In this document: piece by piece, positions 17,590-26,207 of the stretch
Layout of the letters: each line of letters opens with the position of its first letter
Position numbering within the stretch: the stretch's first letter is position 1
DNA from: Acinetobacter sp. ANC 4204
GTDB taxonomy: Bacteria > Pseudomonadota > Gammaproteobacteria > Pseudomonadales > Moraxellaceae
Assembly: GCF_002135205.1 (NCBI RefSeq)
Contig: NZ_NEFZ01000007.1
Span: forward strand, 62,001-126,000
Direction of reading: 5' to 3'
DNA: 64,000 bases
Program-made: the position numbers and the translations under genes
Notes under the pieces: generated by a model
What the model saw: only the letters and a program-made list of their open reading frames with translations
Told to the model about the DNA's origin: nothing
The model's database searches: none

Positions 17590-19675
17590 GCTGAATATTG
17601 TGTAATTCACCATCAAAAGTTTGCACTAGACTTTTCACTGTGTCTTCGTTTTGTAGTAACTCATGTGCACGTTGGAATGCCTTTTCCTTACGTTGCGCTT
17701 GCATCGTATATGGCGTAATGGTTTCAACTTCTGCATATTTCACATCAAAACGCGTCTGAGGCCATTCAGCTTTGAGCGCATCTTCCAAGACATGACGTAA
17801 TTGGGTGAGGAGTTGCTCATAGCGTTGCGGTATCATAAACACCGATTCTGCATCAATCTGTCCCGTCATTAAGCCTTGCTGTGCCAACTCTTGTACCGCG
17901 GGTGATAAATCGCTGTTTCTAAACCAATACTCCCACTTCTCCACTGTCCATTCACCGACTAACTGCTGTGCTTGTAGTTGCAAAATATCTTGTGGCATTA
18001 AATCGGTTGGTGTAGATGAGACCTGTTCAGGTTGAGCAAGCTCTACAAGGGCAGTAACAGTTTGTAGGCTTTCATTTTCTACAACTTGAGTATCCTCAAC
18101 ATTCGCGACTGAAAGCACTTCACTTGCTAAATCAAAAGATTCCGCTTGTACAACCTCAACTATTGCTACAGCAGGTTCAACGGGTGCTTCATTTTGAGTT
18201 TCTGCTTCTAACGGTACAATTTCATCAAATAAGAAATCATCACTATTTGGTTCATCATCATTGCTTTGTGCATTAAATTCATCAGCTTCATCCAAATCAA
18301 ATAAAACTTCATCACTGGAAGGATCGAAAACGATTTGATCGGATTGCTGAGATACTTCAACTGATGGTTTATTCTCTTTGGCGCTTTCTGAAAGATTCAC
18401 ATCATCAAGTTCAGAATTAAAGTCAGTCTCTGCATCCTCATTTATCGCAGCATCTTCAAATGTCGCGTCAATATCTAAGCTTTGAGCATCTTGTTGCAAA
18501 GCCGTTGCTGGAGCAGAAGTCGGTATTACCGTTTGTTGTACAGATTCAGCTATAGCGCTATTGGCCTGAGTCACCAGTACTTCATTCGGTTGTAATGGAC
18601 GGAACGCCAACATGCGTAGCACCGTCATTTCAAAGCCTTGCTCTTGCGTGACTGCTAACTGTAATTCAGCACGTCCTTTACATGCAATTTGGTAATAAAG
18701 CTGTAGGTCTTGCGCAGCAATCTGCTGAGACAATTGCATGATTTTTTTATTAATTTCAGCGCTATATTTGAGGCTTAGTTCTGGTAAATATTGTAATAAT
18801 GCCAATTCATGTAAAGTCGAAATCAACTGATCCAAAACTAAAGATACATCCAGTGCTTGCTGGCGGAATTGTATCAGCAACTCACTCACCCGTTGTTTCT
18901 GGTTTTGATGTATCGCAAGGATCAGATCATAAATAATGGTACGGTCGATTAAACCTAACATCTCTTTGACATCTTGGTGCTGGATAGAGCCCTGACCATA
19001 GGCAATCGCTTGATCTGTCAAAGAAAGTGCATCACGTAATGAGCCTTGGGCAGATTCCGCAATTTGCCAAATCGCATCCTGCTCGGCGGGAATGCTTTCT
19101 TTATTTAAAATATTACCCAGATGCTCGGTAATTTCATCTACAGCCAACGGGCGTAGAGTGAATTGCAAACAACGTGAAATCACGGTAATTGGGAGCTTTT
19201 GTGGATCTGTCGTTGCAAAAAGAAATTTCACATGTTCAGGCGGTTCTTCCAATGTTTTGAGTAAAGCATTAAAAGAATGCGTAGATAGCATATGTACTTC
19301 ATCAATCAAATAGACCTTAAAACGACCTTGCGTCGGTGCATAAGGCACATTATCTAAAAGCTCACGCGTATCTTCAACTTTAGTCCGTGACGCCGCATCA
19401 ATTTCAATCAAATCAATAAAACGGCCTTCATTCACGGCAGTACAGGTTGGGCAAACTTCGCATGGTGTTGAAGTCACACCTGTTTCACAGTTCAAGCACT
19501 TTGCCAAAATACGGGCAATGGTGGTTTTTCCGACCCCACGCGTTCCTGTAAATAAATAAGCATGGTGCAAACGTCCGCGCTCTAAAGCACTGGTTAGTGC
19601 CCGAGAAACGTGGTTTTGACCCACTAGCTCATTAAAATTGCGAGGACGATATTTCCGTGCAAGTACTTGATACAT
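17582..19675 (-). CDS. dnaX: DNA polymerase III subunits gamma/tau
   Basis: Clamp-loader ATPase of the replicative polymerase. The 697-residue product has Walker A GTRGVGKT (residues 44-51), the zinc module C63, C72, C75, C78, Walker B LIDEVH and the sensor-1 region. A long acidic, low-complexity linker follows (about 380-560), then the C-terminal tau domain that binds the polymerase alpha subunit. The full tau frame is uninterrupted. An A7 run at 18742-18748 falls inside domain III and does not look like the E. coli frameshift site. The TAC-rich start is preceded by an AAAGGAG site. Confidence 0.97.
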   Translation of the reverse strand: MYQVLARKYRPRNFNELVGQNHVSRALTSALERGRLHHAYLFTGTRGVGKTTIARILAKCLNCETGVTSTPCEVCPTCTAVNEGRFIDLIEIDAASRTKVEDTRELLDNVPYAPTQGRFKVYLIDEVHMLSTHSFNALLKTLEEPPEHVKFLFATTDPQKLPITVISRCLQFTLRPLAVDEITEHLGNILNKESIPAEQDAIWQIAESAQGSLRDALSLTDQAIAYGQGSIQHQDVKEMLGLIDRTIIYDLILAIHQNQKQRVSELLIQFRQQALDVSLVLDQLISTLHELALLQYLPELSLKYSAEINKKIMQLSQQIAAQDLQLYYQIACKGRAELQLAVTQEQGFEMTVLRMLAFRPLQPNEVLVTQANSAIAESVQQTVIPTSAPATALQQDAQSLDIDATFEDAAINEDAETDFNSELDDVNLSESAKENKPSVEVSQQSDQIVFDPSSDEVLFDLDEADEFNAQSNDDEPNSDDFLFDEIVPLEAETQNEAPVEPAVAIVEVVQAESFDLASEVLSVANVEDTQVVENESLQTVTALVELAQPEQVSSTPTDLMPQDILQLQAQQLVGEWTVEKWEYWFRNSDLSPAVQELAQQGLMTGQIDAESVFMIPQRYEQLLTQLRHVLEDALKAEWPQTRFDVKYAEVETITPYTMQAQRKEKAFQRAHELLQNEDTVKSLVQTFDGELHNIQLK

Positions 19676-19875
19676 GTATGCTCCTTTTTATAGGCCTAAG
19701 CATACTGTTTTTTTGCCAAAGAGTGAATGAATTACTTCACCCCGTTCTCGCTTTTCTAAGCTATAAACCTGATTTAGATCAATAATCCAAAAACCATTCG
19801 CTCCATTTTTATCCCACTCTCTATCTCAAGCTATTTATACATTTAGATTATGGATTTGAAATAAAATGAGAGCTT

Positions 19876-19893
19876 TGCAAAAGTAAAAAAGAG
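19876..19893 (+). repeat. short motif shared with the 45.7-kb element end
   Basis: TGCAAAAGTAAAAAAGAG here nearly matches TGCAAAAGTCAAAAAATG in the left repeat at about 45.7 kb. Both are intergenic. It may be a solo end of a mobile element, or chance in AT-rich DNA. The surrounding 19676-19936 region holds no gene. Confidence 0.3.
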
Positions 19894-19936
19894 GTAAATA
19901 TTAAAATGAATTCGTAAAATACAGCTATTTAGAAAA

Positions 19937-20392
19937 TTAAGCCGACTTCACCAGAATAAAATCACTCTGCATTTGGTATTTTTTACCGGTCACATCTTCA
20001 CGTATTTCTAAAACACGATCCTCTAAATCGACATAAAGTAAGTTTCGCTTGGTCACGTTCACCAACTCTATCTTGTGCTGATCTTGAGCATTAAAACGAA
20101 GTAGTCCAGTCAAAGTTTCGACTTCGTTATGGCCACTCAAACTTTCTCGTTTTAGGGTGTAGGTCATGTTTTCATGCAGCTCAAGTGCAACTGCCATACC
20201 CGGACAGTCTTCACAACGGGACAAACATCCCATACACGGCGTTGTGCCCTGATAACCCCCAACCCACGCAGGAATAATCTGCTTTTGTTCTGCCACTTGG
20301 AGTTTAGACTGATCATGTTGCGTTTGATTCGCCTCGGAACAACCCAACAATAGTCCTGTAGCCATCAGAGGAATAAGAATAGGAGCCTTCAT
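19937..20392 (-). CDS. NlpE N-terminal-domain lipoprotein
   Basis: A 151-residue predicted lipoprotein with a signal peptide ending in the lipobox L15-L-G-C18. The body resembles the NlpE N-terminal domain (copper sensing and envelope stress): GGYQGTTPCMGC, then ALELHENMTYTL, and a beta-rich remainder. Instead of the usual single CxxC it carries C-x2-C-x3-C-x2-C in CMGCLSRCEDC, a potential metal site. The ATG at 20392 gives a standard signal peptide. A TTG five codons upstream is a weaker start. A role in copper handling is inference only. Confidence 0.78.
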   Translation of the reverse strand: MKAPILIPLMATGLLLGCSEANQTQHDQSKLQVAEQKQIIPAWVGGYQGTTPCMGCLSRCEDCPGMAVALELHENMTYTLKRESLSGHNEVETLTGLLRFNAQDQHKIELVNVTKRNLLYVDLEDRVLEIREDVTGKKYQMQSDFILVKSA

Positions 20393-20463
20393 GTCACAAA
20401 TCTTCAAAACCTAAACCGCGACGAACATAACATATTTTAGACGATGACTAAATCTCAGACCTG

Positions 20464-21714
20464 TCAAAACCAGCCTTTTTTACCTTTTAAGACTGCGTCC
20501 GCACAACGTAAACTTTCTTGGCTCAAAGCCCAAAGTCGATAATCCCCAGTTAAAGAACCTGTAGCAAAGTTATGTGTATAAGCAAAACTTAAGCCTCGCT
20601 CACTATCGCCCCAAGCCCCTGAACCATTAAAGCCCATATGACCAAAACCCTGCTCTGCGGTTTTGCCTAGGGTTAATATACGGTGATATCCCAAGCGCCA
20701 ATGCATCGGTATCGGCATCACGCGATCTCGATAGCTATATTGCACTCGACTCAATTCAGAAAACACATCGGGACGAATCAACTGCTGACCTTTCCAAATC
20801 CCTTTTTGAGATAGCATCGCATACACTTTGGCTAAACTATTGGCGGTAAAGACACCATTTGCCGCCGGAATGATCGCCTGAATCGCATCATCATGATAAA
20901 AGCTGACCTTTTTCATGCCTTTGGGAATCATGCCATCCTGAAAGTCTTGTGGATCTTGCCCTGACCACTGTATCGCTTTATCAAGCACTGAAACTTTACG
21001 CACCTTCGTGGGACTTGTTTGATTTGCTTGGATAGGTACAGGACGAGTAATAGGTCGTGCGATACGTTTTAATTCAGCACTGGGTGCGCCAAAGTAGGCT
21101 CCATCTAGCTCTAGCGGCTCAACTAAATAGGTTTGAAAAAGCTCAGTTAAACTTTTCCCCGTTGCTTTTTCCAAAGCACCACCGACTAGCCAACCGAAGG
21201 ATAAAGGTTGATAGGCAGCATCTTCACCAATTGCAAAGCGTGGTTGCGCCTTTTCAAATACGTCTAACATATATGCCCAGTTCAACATTTCTGTCGCATC
21301 GGCAATGGTATTACGTATATCAAATAATCCGCTTTGATGACTCAGTACATGTCTTAGCGTCATCTTTCCTTTACCATTTTGGGCAAATTCAGGCCAATAA
21401 TCCGCAATCGGTTGATCGTAGCTCAGCTCACCTCGACTGACTAAAATATGCGCCAAGGTTGCGAGCACGCCTTTGCCTGTCGAATAACACACCGACATCG
21501 TATTGGCCTGCCAAGGAGAATCTACCGCTGCCAAACCCGTATAGATATCGACAACTTTTTCACCCTGAAAATATAGAACACAGGCCGCACCGCCATATGC
21601 TGAACGAGCATCTTGTAAGCGGCTAAAGAGATGGGCAACACTTTGAAAACGTGGGTCAACGTAGCCTTGGTAATGGTTCGGATTCGCTTGTAAATATTGT
21701 TTTAAAATTTTCAT
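20464..21714 (-). CDS. serine hydrolase, class C beta-lactamase/EstB family
   Basis: A 416-residue protein of the beta-lactamase-fold esterase group. The nucleophile motif is S78-T-G-K81 in CYSTGKG. The LRHVLSHQSGL, GWLVGGALE and GFGHMGFNGSGAWGD blocks are typical of EstB-like esterases. No signal peptide is seen, so it probably acts in the cytoplasm on esters rather than on beta-lactams. It lies downstream of the MaoC dehydratase in the same direction, but a strong terminator separates them. Confidence 0.87.
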   Translation of the reverse strand: MKILKQYLQANPNHYQGYVDPRFQSVAHLFSRLQDARSAYGGAACVLYFQGEKVVDIYTGLAAVDSPWQANTMSVCYSTGKGVLATLAHILVSRGELSYDQPIADYWPEFAQNGKGKMTLRHVLSHQSGLFDIRNTIADATEMLNWAYMLDVFEKAQPRFAIGEDAAYQPLSFGWLVGGALEKATGKSLTELFQTYLVEPLELDGAYFGAPSAELKRIARPITRPVPIQANQTSPTKVRKVSVLDKAIQWSGQDPQDFQDGMIPKGMKKVSFYHDDAIQAIIPAANGVFTANSLAKVYAMLSQKGIWKGQQLIRPDVFSELSRVQYSYRDRVMPIPMHWRLGYHRILTLGKTAEQGFGHMGFNGSGAWGDSERGLSFAYTHNFATGSLTGDYRLWALSQESLRCADAVLKGKKGWF

Positions 21715-21744
21715 TTACACATCCATGTATTTTAAAGCTGACAT

Positions 21745-21780
21745 AAAAAAGCCCAGTGTAATCTAAACTGGGCTTTTTAA
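21745..21780 (-). terminator. rho-independent terminator after the MaoC dehydratase
   Basis: Inverted repeat AAAAAGCCCAGT / ACTGGGCTTTTT with a 9-nt loop, directly after the dehydratase stop on the minus strand. Confidence 0.87.
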
Positions 21781-21782
21781 AA

Positions 21783-22637
21783 TTATAGTGCTTTGATCTG
21801 TCCCGTCACATGCGGTTTTTGATTCTTACTATTTCGAATTAAGAAAGCAGTATTTGCCCCTTTTGTCGCAGTCATAAAATCGACTGTTGACGGCAAATAC
21901 ATCGGCAGTTTAAACCAAACATCTGCTTCATAAGCATCAGGCAATGTGATCGAAGCCAACGCTCGTGCCTTACTCCACATGCCGTGCGCAATGGCCTGTT
22001 TAAAACCAAAGGCTTTTGCTGTCACCGCATGAATGTGGATCAGGTTAAAGTCGCCCGAAGTCATTGCATAACGACGACCTGTATTTTCAGAGACTTCCCA
22101 GACTACATTCGGCTGATAATCTGGAGTCGTTGCTTCGACTAATTTTGGTGCTGTTTTACCATCGGTCTTTTGACGTGCTAAATACGTGGTTAAAGCTTCA
22201 ACCACGACTTCATTACCAACTTTCACCGTAGTAATAAAATCAAACTGAACACCTTTATCATGTGGCTCAAGCGCGCCATATTTACATGATAAAGTGAGGG
22301 TTTCATTGACGCCAACTTTACGCATTTGTTTGACTTGATTGCGAATATGCACCAAACCTAACACTGGAAATGGAAACGGCTCTTGCCCCATCATGTGCAT
22401 TTGTAAGCTTTGCGATAATACAGCCAAATAAATCGCAGGAATATAACCATTATTCTTAAAGCCACATACTTCGTTATAGGCTTTCAAATGCTTTTGATCG
22501 ACATTAAAAGAATCTACCACATACTCAACCTGCGGTAAGACTTTTTCACCTTTTGGTTTTTTAAAAATCAAACCTTGAATGACTTTCGGATAAGCCATGT
22601 ATGGTTTTGGAAGTTGACTAAAATGGCGAGTCTTCAT
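21783..22637 (-). CDS. MaoC-family (R)-specific acyl dehydratase
   Basis: A 284-residue double hot-dog protein. The catalytic hydratase signature lies in the C-terminal half (SGDFNLIHIHAVTAKAFGF then AIAHGMWSKA), with the Asp and His of the dyad in place. The N-terminal half is the degenerate hot dog. It likely interconverts (R)-3-hydroxyacyl thioesters and enoyl thioesters. It is 148 bp downstream of the FabG4-like ketoreductase, and a thiolase diverges from the same locus. Together these could make a condensing, reducing and dehydrating acyl module, which is inference from context. Confidence 0.88.
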   Translation of the reverse strand: MKTRHFSQLPKPYMAYPKVIQGLIFKKPKGEKVLPQVEYVVDSFNVDQKHLKAYNEVCGFKNNGYIPAIYLAVLSQSLQMHMMGQEPFPFPVLGLVHIRNQVKQMRKVGVNETLTLSCKYGALEPHDKGVQFDFITTVKVGNEVVVEALTTYLARQKTDGKTAPKLVEATTPDYQPNVVWEVSENTGRRYAMTSGDFNLIHIHAVTAKAFGFKQAIAHGMWSKARALASITLPDAYEADVWFKLPMYLPSTVDFMTATKGANTAFLIRNSKNQKPHVTGQIKAL

Positions 22638-22675
22638 ACTGAACCTTTGAGAAGTTTTTATTTCAATATTTTGAA

Positions 22676-22775
22676 AGTTCCTTCTCCCTCAGGGAAAAGG
22701 TTGGGATGAGGGAAAAATGCCATCCCATTTATAATATAAAGAATTCATCTCCCCTCTAAAGGAGAGATAAATTCA
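22676..22775. repeat. palindromic REP-like intergenic repeat
   Basis: The stretch between the MaoC and FabG4-like genes contains TTCTCCCTC-AGGG, then GATGAGGG...CATCCC, then TCTCCCCTCTAAAGGAGAGA, nested small palindromes of the type dispersed in many Acinetobacter intergenic regions. A related TCTCCCTAGCCTTCTCC motif occurs near 45810. Copy number in the genome cannot be judged from this window. Confidence 0.4.
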
Positions 22776-22785
22776 AGTTTTTAAA

Positions 22786-24177
22786 TTAAGCACCCAACAA
22801 GCTTTGACCACAAACGCGTACCACGTTGCCGTTTAAACCAGTCGATGCTGTCGCTGCAAATAAAGCAATCGTTTCAGCAACATCTACCGGTAAACCACCT
22901 TGGCTCATCGAGTTCATACGGCGACCCGCTTCACGGATTGCAAATGGAATCGCAGCGGTCATTTGCGTTTCAATGAAACCTGGTGCAACCGCATTGATGG
23001 TAATGCCATTCGTCAACGTTGAAGCAGTAAATTTAACCACACCAATTACACCAGCTTTTGATACCGCATAGTTGGTTTGACCGAGGTTACCTGCAATACC
23101 TGAAATTGATGATACACAAACAATACGACCATTGGCATTTAAACCGTCGTTCGCAAGTAAATAATCATTTACACGCTCAATCGCTGACAGGTTAATGTTA
23201 ATGACCAAGTCCCAAAGCTCAGGCTTCATATTTGCCAAAGTTTTGTCACGGGTAATACCTGCGTTATGCACAATAATGTCTAAACCACCTTGAGCAGCTG
23301 CCGCAGCTTTGATTTTCTCACCAGCATCGTTTGCTGTGATATCAATTGCCAGTGTTGAACCGCCGATCTCACCTGCAACACGGTCAAGATCTGCTTGTTG
23401 CTGTGGTACATCTAAACAAATCACATGCGCGCCATCACGTGCCAAGACATGCGCAATCGCTTCACCAATACCACGGCTCGCACCTGTTACTACAGCCGTT
23501 TTTCCTGCCAGTGGTTTCGCCCAGTCCACATCTACAACTTCAGCTTTAGAAACACGAATCACTTGACCAGAGACATAAGCAGAACGTGGAGATGCTGCAA
23601 AACGTAAAGTTGACTCAAGATTTGCTTCTGCACCTGCATCCACATAGATCAAATGTGCTGCAACCCCCTTCTTAAACTCTTTACCGACTGACTTCACGAA
23701 GCCTTCAAGTGCACGCTGTGCAATCGCTTTTTTAACGCTACCCGCAGTTTCAGGGGTCGTGCCTACCACAATCACACGACCAGAAGCAGCCACTTGACGT
23801 GCAATCGGATTAAAGAAGTTATATAACTCATTAAGTTGCTCTGATGACTCAATGCCAGATGCATCAAAAATAACAACTTTGAATTTAGACTCTTTGTCGC
23901 CTGCATTAAATGCACTTAAGTTTAAGCCCACTTGAGCCGCAGCTTGTTGTAGTTGCGCATTGTTACCCGCATAGCTATTGGCGTGGACATTTGCCAACAC
24001 TTGCGCAATTGCACCAGATAGTGAACTGTTTGCTGCTGCACCCAGTAAAACAGCACCTTTAATCACAGGCGTTGCTGACTCAAAACGGTCTAAAAAAGTT
24101 GGTGCAGGTAAACCCAAATTTTTAATGACAAATTTACCAATCGGAGATTTTGCGAATGTTTGGTATTGATCAGTCAT
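22786..24177 (-). CDS. FabG4-like high-molecular-weight 3-oxoacyl reductase
   Basis: A 463-residue short-chain dehydrogenase. The catalytic C-terminal half has the NADP loop TGASRGIGEA, the HNAGITRDKTLA motif, the SSISGIAGN serine and the Y-x3-K of QTNYAVSKAGV. The N-terminal half (about 1-210) is a second, degenerate Rossmann domain, as in mycobacterial FabG4. It probably reduces 3-oxoacyl thioesters to (R)-3-hydroxyacyl thioesters. The ATG at 24177 is preferred over 24192 because AGAGA then precedes it at suitable spacing. The gene is divergent from the thiolase. Confidence 0.9.
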   Translation of the reverse strand: MTDQYQTFAKSPIGKFVIKNLGLPAPTFLDRFESATPVIKGAVLLGAAANSSLSGAIAQVLANVHANSYAGNNAQLQQAAAQVGLNLSAFNAGDKESKFKVVIFDASGIESSEQLNELYNFFNPIARQVAASGRVIVVGTTPETAGSVKKAIAQRALEGFVKSVGKEFKKGVAAHLIYVDAGAEANLESTLRFAASPRSAYVSGQVIRVSKAEVVDVDWAKPLAGKTAVVTGASRGIGEAIAHVLARDGAHVICLDVPQQQADLDRVAGEIGGSTLAIDITANDAGEKIKAAAAAQGGLDIIVHNAGITRDKTLANMKPELWDLVININLSAIERVNDYLLANDGLNANGRIVCVSSISGIAGNLGQTNYAVSKAGVIGVVKFTASTLTNGITINAVAPGFIETQMTAAIPFAIREAGRRMNSMSQGGLPVDVAETIALFAATASTGLNGNVVRVCGQSLLGA

Positions 24178-24417
24178 GTTTTTATCTCTCATACAAATGA
24201 ATTGTTGATGGATTCAAAGATATCCTTTTAACTTCAAAGTGATGTCTAGAGTCTTATATTTCAATAGTTCCATCGGTTTCTATAGAATCATACTTGAGTT
24301 ATAGAGGATATGTCTTGACCTGAAAGCCTGTTGCAATGTCATTCTAGTCAATTCAGCCCTTTTTATAATATGCTAATGTACACCCTAAGAATAGATTAAC
24401 ATGCTTGGAAAAGCCTT

Positions 24418-25935
24418 ATGAGCAAAACAACTCAAGAAAATCCAGCAGTAGAAAATTCTGCTACGGAAACTGTGTCAAATACATCAAAAAGTACACCGCG
24501 TAGAACTAAAAGTACTGGCACAACAACCCAATCAGTAAATAACACGACTAAGCCGACTCGCACTCGCGCTGCGTCAACTCGTAGTAAAAGCCCTGCTTCT
24601 TCTACAAATGCTTCAAAACCAAAAACTCAAACTGCTGTTCAACAGGATCAAACCATGAGTCAAAACACTGTTCGCCGCGTGGCTATTATCGGTGGTAACC
24701 GTATTCCTTTCGCTCGCTCAAATGGCGCATATTTCACCGCTTCGAATACAGATATGTTCACAGCAGCGCTAAACGGTCTTGTTGAACGTTTTAATCTTCA
24801 AGGTCAACGCCTTGGTGAAGTGGTTGCTGGTGCTGTTCTTAAGCACAGCCGTGACTTTAACATGACCCGTGAATGTGTACTAAACACTGCACTTGCGCCA
24901 GAAACACCTGCTTACGATATTCAGCAAGCATGTGGTACTGGCTTACAAGCAGCGTTCTTAGTTGCCAACAAAATCGCACTGGGCCAAATTGAAGTGGGTG
25001 TTGCTGGTGGTGTAGACACGACTTCTGATGCACCAATTGCGTTTGGTGATGGTTTACGTAAAGCATTACTTGAACTCAACATTGCAAAAACAGGTAAAGA
25101 CCGTTTAAAAGCTTTAACCAAAATCAACCTAAAAGACTTGATGGATGCGCCGAAAAATGGTGAGCCACGTACAGGTTTGTCTATGGGTGATCACCAAGCC
25201 ATTACCGCGCTTGAATGGGGTATTGCACGTGAAGCGCAAGACGAACTTGCTGCATCTTCACACCAAAAAATGGCTGCGGCTTACGAAGAAGGCTTCTTCG
25301 ATGACCTGATCACACCATTCTTAGGTTTAGAGCGTGACAACAACTTACGTGCTGACTCTACGGTTGAAAAACTTGCTAAGCTCAAACCAGCTTTTGGTAA
25401 AGGCGATGCACGCACCATGACTGCGGGCAACTCAACACCACTTACGGATGGTGCATCTTGTGTACTTTTAGCATCTGAAGAATGGGCAAAAGCAAACGAT
25501 CACGAAGTGCTTGCTTACTTAACCTTCCAAGAAACAGCTGCTGTTGATTTCGTTGAGAAAAAAGAAGGCTTATTGATGGCACCTGCTTATGCAGTTCCAC
25601 GTATGCTGGAGCGTGCTGGCCTTAAACTTCAAGACTTCGACTACTACGAAATTCATGAAGCATTTGCGTCACAAGTTCTTTCTACATTAAAAGCTTGGGA
25701 AGACCCGAAATTCTGTAAAGACCGTTTAGGTTTAAATGCTCCACTCGGTTCAATTGACCGCACTAAACTCAACGTCAAAGGTTCTTCACTTGCAGCAGGT
25801 CACCCATTTGCTGCAACAGGTGGTCGTATCATTGCCACTGCTGCGAAGTTGATTAACCAAAAAGGTTCAGGTCGCGTACTGGTTTCAATCTGTGCTGCAG
25901 GTGGTCAAGGTGTGACAGCAATTATTGAGAAATAA
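24418..25935 (+). CDS. thiolase (acetyl-CoA C-acyltransferase) with disordered N-terminal extension
   Basis: A 505-residue thiolase with the nucleophilic Cys in QQACGTGLQAA, the GHPFAATGG histidine and the second Cys in SICAAGGQG. It resembles the FadI/AtoB group and should form or cleave 3-oxoacyl-CoA. The first 79 residues are unusual: almost all Ser, Thr, Lys, Arg, Asn and Ala with no fold. The first ATG has a GGAAAAG site, so the extension is probably made. A second ATG at 24655 (MSQNTVRRVAIIGG) has an AGGATC site and gives the normal family length. Dual starts are possible. Confidence 0.9.
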   Translation: MSKTTQENPAVENSATETVSNTSKSTPRRTKSTGTTTQSVNNTTKPTRTRAASTRSKSPASSTNASKPKTQTAVQQDQTMSQNTVRRVAIIGGNRIPFARSNGAYFTASNTDMFTAALNGLVERFNLQGQRLGEVVAGAVLKHSRDFNMTRECVLNTALAPETPAYDIQQACGTGLQAAFLVANKIALGQIEVGVAGGVDTTSDAPIAFGDGLRKALLELNIAKTGKDRLKALTKINLKDLMDAPKNGEPRTGLSMGDHQAITALEWGIAREAQDELAASSHQKMAAAYEEGFFDDLITPFLGLERDNNLRADSTVEKLAKLKPAFGKGDARTMTAGNSTPLTDGASCVLLASEEWAKANDHEVLAYLTFQETAAVDFVEKKEGLLMAPAYAVPRMLERAGLKLQDFDYYEIHEAFASQVLSTLKAWEDPKFCKDRLGLNAPLGSIDRTKLNVKGSSLAAGHPFAATGGRIIATAAKLINQKGSGRVLVSICAAGGQGVTAIIEK

Positions 25936-25950
25936 TCTCGCCTTCGCTGT

Positions 25951-25982
25951 AAAAAAGCATCTCTTTTGAGGTGCTTTTTTTT
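25951..25982 (+). terminator. rho-independent terminator after the thiolase
   Basis: Hairpin AAAAAAGCATCT / AGGTGCTTTTTT (one G-T wobble) with a long T tract, 16 bases past the stop. Confidence 0.8.
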
Positions 25983-26042
25983 ACTGGTCAAAACCATCAA
26001 TTTACTCTATAGATAAAAACATAAAATAACCAAATACAAACT

Positions 26043-26207
26043 ATGCGAAATTCACCGCCCTTTATTGTTTATCTCAATACCCCGATTCGCTATTATTATT
26101 TTTACCTCATTCCCTTAGTCATAGCGCTTTTGATTGTCAGCTTCGACTTTTCACTTTCAAGGCGTGTTTCCAACCTGCATTGCATCCAACTTGTCCAGCC
26201 CGCATAA
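26043..26207 (+). pseudogene. 5' fragment of a probably frameshifted membrane protein gene
   Basis: An ATG frame of 54 codons, MRNSPPFIVYLNTP..., contains a clear transmembrane helix (YYYFYLIPLVIALLIVSF) and then ends in a frame-0 stop. The frame that begins at 26134 continues with three further helices but has only a TTG start. Joining the two within 26134-26204 by a +1 shift would give one membrane protein of about 180 residues with four helices. It is read as the 5' part of the same gene. A genuine small protein is the alternative. No strong ribosome site is seen. Confidence 0.45.

Noticed and set aside
18742..18748. A7 run in dnaX as a possible gamma/tau frameshift site
   Set aside because: It is at codons 310-311 within domain III, well before the place where gamma ends in E. 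coli, and the codon phase does not give a good slippery heptamer.
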